From: Bacteroidales bacterium
GTDB taxonomy: Bacteria; Bacteroidota; Bacteroidia; Bacteroidales; F082
Assembly: GCA_030690365.1 (NCBI GenBank)
Contig: JAUYGX010000083.1
Span: 1 to 38,290 of the forward strand
Length of the DNA: 38,290 nt
Direction: 5' to 3'
Under the pieces are notes generated by a model. It searched no databases, was not told the origin of the DNA, and saw only the letters and a list, made by a program, of their open reading frames with translations. The stretch's first letter is position 1. Each line of letters starts with the position of its first letter. This document shows positions 34,231-38,290 of the stretch, piece by piece. Made by a program: the position numbers and the translations under genes.

Positions 34231-35430
34231 TAATCCCAGTTCTTTTTTAATGGATTTTGGAATAATCTCTTTATTGACGGCGATGCCAAGAGTTTGAAGT
34301 TTTACGTAGGCAGCTGAGGCATAAAAATAACCACCGTAAATGGCATCGTCGGTGCCCCATGAATTCTTGATTTTGTAAAAGACATTTCCTTCCTGGTCCT
34401 TTGCCCTGCCAACAATCAGCATACCATGGTCATCGGTAACGGTGTAGTTGTCGTAGTTCATCTGACGCATTTCGGGGGTAATCGTCTTTTCTTTTGCAGG
34501 GCCATCAAAACTGTAAATGGATTTGTCTTTTTCTTTTTTGGTGAGGGCTTCCCATTTTTCTTTTTCAGTTCCTGCGAGGTCTGCTTTTTCTTCATCGGGA
34601 ATAATGGCTACGCCATTTTTCCACGAAAATCCTTTGTCGCTTACGTCGGCACCCCAAGCCACCGTGTACCCGTTTTCGAGTGAGTTGTCGATGATTTGCA
34701 TCATTTCATCCAGTTTAACATTCTGAATTTCAGCCCATAACCAGTTATCAGGGATTTCAATTATAAAAGGTTTGTAATAAGGACGGTGGGTGTAAGAGGT
34801 GATTTCGATGTAATCATCGGGATTAAATCCGGTGGATTTGGCAAAGCTCTGAGGAGTATATTCAACTCCATCATAGGTAAAAGTAGCAGGGATTTCACCC
34901 AGGTAGGTATTTAAAATTTGATCAAAACCTTTGTGCCAAACGGGAGAAAGCTTTTTGTTTTTGTTTTTGATAATGGCATCTACGTAGCTTTTAAGCACTT
35001 CATCCAGTTCGCCATGGGTGTGAAGGTCTTCGCCATAATTTAAGCCTGAATATACACTTTCGGGCATCATGCCATACAGGCCAATCACCCTGAAAACATC
35101 GGTAACTTCGGCTCCTGAACCAAAATTCAGGTTGCCGTTTAGTCTTACATACTTTGATGCTTTGTCGGAATAAGTATGGTTTACCACAAACATTTCCGAC
35201 AGGTCGTATTCTTTTCCTGTCTTACGCAGGATCTCAGCTTCAACAAATGCCAAACCGGAAAAACTCCAGCAGGTCCCTGACCGGAATTGGTTTTTAACCG
35301 GTGTGTTGTTGAGGTAAATTTCATCGGTAAACTGATAGCCTTTTGCTTCTTCATTTTCATCCTGGGCAACTGCTAAAACGCTTGTCAGCAGCATGGCAAA
35401 CAGGAATAATGTGGTGTTTTTAAAATTCAT
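34228..35430 (-). CDS. Exported C1 (papain-fold) peptidase, bleomycin-hydrolase-like
   Basis: 400 residues. Signal peptide about 1-22 (LLTSVLAVAQ|D) and no lipobox. The catalytic residues of peptidase family C1 are visible: Q48 and C54 (NQFRSGTCWSFSG), H335 (DDHGMLIVG) and N356 (KIKNSWGTD). Sequences such as WSFSGLAFVEAEILR and EIPDNWLWAEIQ recall bleomycin hydrolase/aminopeptidase C (PepC/BLH) of Bacteroidota, but PepC is usually cytoplasmic while this one is exported, so it acts in the periplasm or beyond. It is a single gene with its own TACATTTG element. Substrate unknown. Confidence 0.92.
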   Translation of the reverse strand: MNFKNTTLFLFAMLLTSVLAVAQDENEEAKGYQFTDEIYLNNTPVKNQFRSGTCWSFSGLAFVEAEILRKTGKEYDLSEMFVVNHTYSDKASKYVRLNGNLNFGSGAEVTDVFRVIGLYGMMPESVYSGLNYGEDLHTHGELDEVLKSYVDAIIKNKNKKLSPVWHKGFDQILNTYLGEIPATFTYDGVEYTPQSFAKSTGFNPDDYIEITSYTHRPYYKPFIIEIPDNWLWAEIQNVKLDEMMQIIDNSLENGYTVAWGADVSDKGFSWKNGVAIIPDEEKADLAGTEKEKWEALTKKEKDKSIYSFDGPAKEKTITPEMRQMNYDNYTVTDDHGMLIVGRAKDQEGNVFYKIKNSWGTDDAIYGGYFYASAAYVKLQTLGIAVNKEIIPKSIKKELGL

Positions 35431-35455
35431 TACATCATGTTTAAATTAAAAGAGG

Positions 35456-35463
35456 CAAATGTA
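35456..35463 (-). promoter_or_regulatory. -7 promoter element of the C1 peptidase (TACATTTG)
   Basis: TACATTTG on the minus strand, 25 bases before the peptidase start, matches TAnnTTTG. Confidence 0.5.
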
Positions 35464-35482
35464 AATAATTCTGTCGTTCTTT

Positions 35483-38290
35483 TTATTGCGAACGGTTTTT
35501 CAAATCGCGTTTTTCCTGTCGTTGGTCGCGGGTGTTGATACCAAATGTCGACAGCATACCACTTAACACGCTTTTCCAAACATAAAAAACAAATGATTTC
35601 TCCACATCGCGATCAAAATACACCATGCCTGTTTTTGGCTTGCGCAAAAAGCCTGGGTTATTCGATTTAATCACGATATCGTTGAGTAAAACATTGGCCA
35701 TTCCCCTGGCTAAACCGGTAGTTGATGTGGCTTTTTCGCGGTTATAAAGGCCCACCCGAAGTTTTTTATACAGGAACACAACATGGCCGGTAGTGTGCGA
35801 ACTATCGCCTTTAATAATGGGCATCAGCACACGGCCTTCTCCTTGTTCCATGTTGATGCCCACCAGGTTTTGCGTTACTGAATTCAACTCCGAAAAGTCG
35901 ATGGATTTCGTGTATCCGGTAAACCAAAACTCATCGACCGGGCTTGCCAGATTCAGAAAGAGGTTCAACCGCAGGTCTGTTTTTCCCATCACCCTGGCCC
36001 GGAGATTTGCTTTGGCGATTGAATCGGATTGGATTATCCGTGGAATATTGGTGAGGTGGTAAAGTGATAAATCGAAACCATCGAGAAAAATAGTGCCGGG
36101 TTCTTTGGCTTTTTCAACGATTTCCTTGTAGTGAATGGATGCATCATGTGTCTTCAGCGAGTCGATGAGAAACTTGCTTTTTGCATCCCGCATCAGCTGT
36201 TGAGGCATTTTTTTATAGGCATGCGGATCCATCGGAAACCGCTTATCCCGGTAAAAACCTGCATTTAGTCCATAAATGTCCACCGAACCGATATGTAACT
36301 CACCCGTTTTGATAAATTCCTGTAACCTGATCTCACCACAAACAACCTGATGGGTGGTAACTTGGGTCATATCGGTTTGATAAACCGCCTTTTTAAAAAA
36401 AGTTTCTTCGGTATATCGGGGTTTCATTTCCAGCGAATCGAGTGTAAGCGAGTTAAGGGCGAAATTGTAATTGATGGCTGTCACTTGGGTGGAATAAAGA
36501 CTGTCGGACGAAATAAGTTTGTTGTTGCCAAGCTCAATGCGGGTACTTTCTACAAACGAAAAATTGTCTGCCGAAAGGCCTGTGGTATCGATGTGAATGT
36601 TGTGAACATGGATGGTCAGGTCTTTGAAATTGTTGGTTGTGCGGCCGCTACCGGATGGAATGATGTGTTGAAAATTAAGGTCACTAAACAAAAGTGTGTC
36701 GATGGTTAGCTGACCAATCACCTTTGGCAGGGATATTTTTTTTGTCCTGGTTTTGTCGGGTGTTTCCTTTTGGAAGCCGGGTTGGCTATGCTGGTAGCTG
36801 ACGAACGGATTTGACAGGTGAATTTTTTGAATGCTCACTACTGCGGGGAGACTTTTACTGATGTTAAAATCAGTGAAATAGATGGATTCGAGCGTGTAGC
36901 TCATCAGTGTTTTCGAGGTATCTCCTTCTGTTTTTTGTTGATTCTGTATTCCTGATAAGCCATTGATATTCAACGAATGTATCGAAGGATTGTAATGAAT
37001 CTGATGAATGGTAATCTGTTGTTTTTTGAGTTGATCGTTGAGCGTAATCCCGCTGATATCAAGTTGGAGATGGTCGGTAAGGTTGGTGCTGGCTGCCGAT
37101 GGAAAGCTCAGGTTTAAATCCATTGTTTCGAAGCCGACATGAATCCCATTGGTAGAATCTATTTTTTCCATGTTCAGACTCATGTTTTGAAAAATAACCT
37201 CCTTAAATGTAAAAGGCAACTGATTGATGTCGATAGGTTTTTCTGGTTCGGATTTCATTTTCTGGTTCATTCCGGCAGGAAACAAGCTTAAATCCACCCT
37301 TGGATTTTCGACCAGCAAAGTTCCGAAATTCAGCGTTTTTTCAACGATCAGTTGTTTGAAATCCAACTCATTCACCGAAAGTGATTCAAATACAAGCTCG
37401 TTGAGTCCAACCTTTGAAATGGGTTTGTCGTGATCGTCAAATTGCAGTTGTTTGATTTTGAGTGTTTTTTCTTCAGTATTGATCAAAACACCGGCTGCCT
37501 TGGCCGAAATCAGCCGGTGATGCAGTTGCGATTGATTTAAGGTCAACGACCATTGCAAATTGCCCAACCAGTTTTCATCCACCCTGGAAGGCAGACTAAA
37601 TGCCGCTGTATTTAAGGTGTAGTGGGTCGAAAGTTGAAGGGTGTCGGTATCGAAAACCAACCGGGTGTTAACCTGGCCGTTTTGGATGGTGATTCCTTTG
37701 GTGCTAAACACAGGTGCAAGATCCTTGACAGGAGAGTTTGCCGGCGTCTCTTCGCCCCGCTTTTTGCGCAAGTCGATGGTTCCTGAAAACACAGGTGATA
37801 CACACAAAATCTGTCCGGTTTTAATGCGTTTACCTTCTGCCAGAGCGTTAAAATCGGGTTGGTTGATTTGGATTTTATCCAGGGTAATTTGTTCAAGATC
37901 ACCAACGTTCAGTTTTACCAGATCAATTCCGGCCACGGTATTTTTCAGGATAAACCGATTCCATTGTAGCTGAACAGCATTTTGTGTTATCTGCACCAAT
38001 CCCTGATCGGTTTGCATGGATACTTGCGAAAAATCACAGGTTTTTAGGTCGGCCAGATTGTTGATATTGAGGTTGCCGCTGTAAAATTGAATGCCTTTGG
38101 TTTCAATAGATAATTCGCCCGCTTTATTGTATTTGAGGTTTCCATCGTGGATATTTAATGTGTTTAGTGTCAGGTCGACGGGCATCAGAAAACCGGAAGA
38201 AGATGGCTTTTTTGATATTCTGTTTCCTTTTACCGATACCTTTATTTCCGGTTGGTTGTTTGTAAACGACAGGGAAAGGTCCTGCTGACT
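35483..38290 (-). CDS. Large AsmA-like protein (N-terminus outside the window)
   Basis: The frame is open to the end of the window. Upstream of the internal methionine at 38185 the same frame continues without a stop (NNQPEIKVSVKGNRISKK), so the true start lies beyond 38290 and at least 935 residues are seen. The body is repetitive beta-rich strand units (DLTLNTLNIHDGNLKY, FKQLIVEKTLNFGTLLVENP, VIGQLTIDTLLFSDLNFQH), as in AsmA/TamB/DUF748-like lipid-transport bridges of the envelope. The C-terminal part (about the last 150 residues) has GRVLMPIIKGDSSHTTGHVVFLYKKL and ends KNRSQ. Function is probably at the inner membrane or periplasm. Family-level only. Confidence 0.75.
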   Translation of the reverse strand, partial: SQQDLSLSFTNNQPEIKVSVKGNRISKKPSSSGFLMPVDLTLNTLNIHDGNLKYNKAGELSIETKGIQFYSGNLNINNLADLKTCDFSQVSMQTDQGLVQITQNAVQLQWNRFILKNTVAGIDLVKLNVGDLEQITLDKIQINQPDFNALAEGKRIKTGQILCVSPVFSGTIDLRKKRGEETPANSPVKDLAPVFSTKGITIQNGQVNTRLVFDTDTLQLSTHYTLNTAAFSLPSRVDENWLGNLQWSLTLNQSQLHHRLISAKAAGVLINTEEKTLKIKQLQFDDHDKPISKVGLNELVFESLSVNELDFKQLIVEKTLNFGTLLVENPRVDLSLFPAGMNQKMKSEPEKPIDINQLPFTFKEVIFQNMSLNMEKIDSTNGIHVGFETMDLNLSFPSAASTNLTDHLQLDISGITLNDQLKKQQITIHQIHYNPSIHSLNINGLSGIQNQQKTEGDTSKTLMSYTLESIYFTDFNISKSLPAVVSIQKIHLSNPFVSYQHSQPGFQKETPDKTRTKKISLPKVIGQLTIDTLLFSDLNFQHIIPSGSGRTTNNFKDLTIHVHNIHIDTTGLSADNFSFVESTRIELGNNKLISSDSLYSTQVTAINYNFALNSLTLDSLEMKPRYTEETFFKKAVYQTDMTQVTTHQVVCGEIRLQEFIKTGELHIGSVDIYGLNAGFYRDKRFPMDPHAYKKMPQQLMRDAKSKFLIDSLKTHDASIHYKEIVEKAKEPGTIFLDGFDLSLYHLTNIPRIIQSDSIAKANLRARVMGKTDLRLNLFLNLASPVDEFWFTGYTKSIDFSELNSVTQNLVGINMEQGEGRVLMPIIKGDSSHTTGHVVFLYKKLRVGLYNREKATSTTGLARGMANVLLNDIVIKSNNPGFLRKPKTGMVYFDRDVEKSFVFYVWKSVLSGMLSTFGINTRDQRQEKRDLKNRSQ

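Overview
The window looks like chromosomal DNA of a Bacteroidota bacterium. The evidence is: two secreted proteins with type IX secretion C-terminal sorting domains (YPNP motif), several perfect matches to the Bacteroidota -7 promoter element TAnnTTTG upstream of genes, a tyrosine/histidine ammonia-lyase of the flavobacterial flexirubin/aryl-polyene type, and an AT-rich, weak-RBS gene organisation. I cannot place it below phylum from the sequence alone. No rRNA, tRNA, CRISPR array, phage or complete insertion sequence was seen.

Layout. 1-365: non-coding, with a broken winged-helix fragment. 366-1079: small predicted outer-membrane barrel protein. 1437-4597 (minus): nucleotidyltransferase, gamma-carbonic-anhydrase-like protein and L-aspartate oxidase (nadB). 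4753-8945 (minus): sucA-sucB, the E1 and E2 of NAD-linked 2-oxoglutarate dehydrogenase. 9095-9262 (minus): a 55-residue 2[4Fe-4S] ferredoxin with its own terminator. 9690-12573 (plus): korA-korB, the ferredoxin-linked 2-oxoglutarate oxidoreductase. Two alternative routes for 2-oxoglutarate oxidation therefore lie side by side with a candidate electron acceptor between them. 12725-13747: a lipoprotein. 14010-15929: dnaK. 16168-22558: two tandem secreted lamin-tail-domain proteins with closely related N-termini. 22693-26738 (plus): an unknown exported protein, a SAM methyltransferase, an ABC ATPase, a cobalamin adenosyltransferase and a DUF2795-type small protein.

26788-33944 (all minus) is the most interesting block: methyltransferase, LpxL-like acyltransferase, acyl carrier protein, ketosynthase, ketoreductase, aromatic amino acid ammonia-lyase and a PlsC-like acyltransferase. 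This is a very compact version of an aryl-polyene/flexirubin-type phenolic lipid pathway. The lyase would make a cinnamate-type starter, the ACP/KS/KR would extend it, the acyltransferases would attach it to a lipid and the methyltransferase would decorate it. Chain-length factor, dehydratase, ligase, thioesterase and exporter genes seen in large clusters of this kind are absent here, so they must lie elsewhere or the product differs.

34228-38290 (minus): an exported papain-fold (C1, bleomycin-hydrolase-like) peptidase and a large AsmA-like protein cut by the window edge. Two strong inverted repeats (34132-34230) separate this block from the phenolic-lipid cluster.
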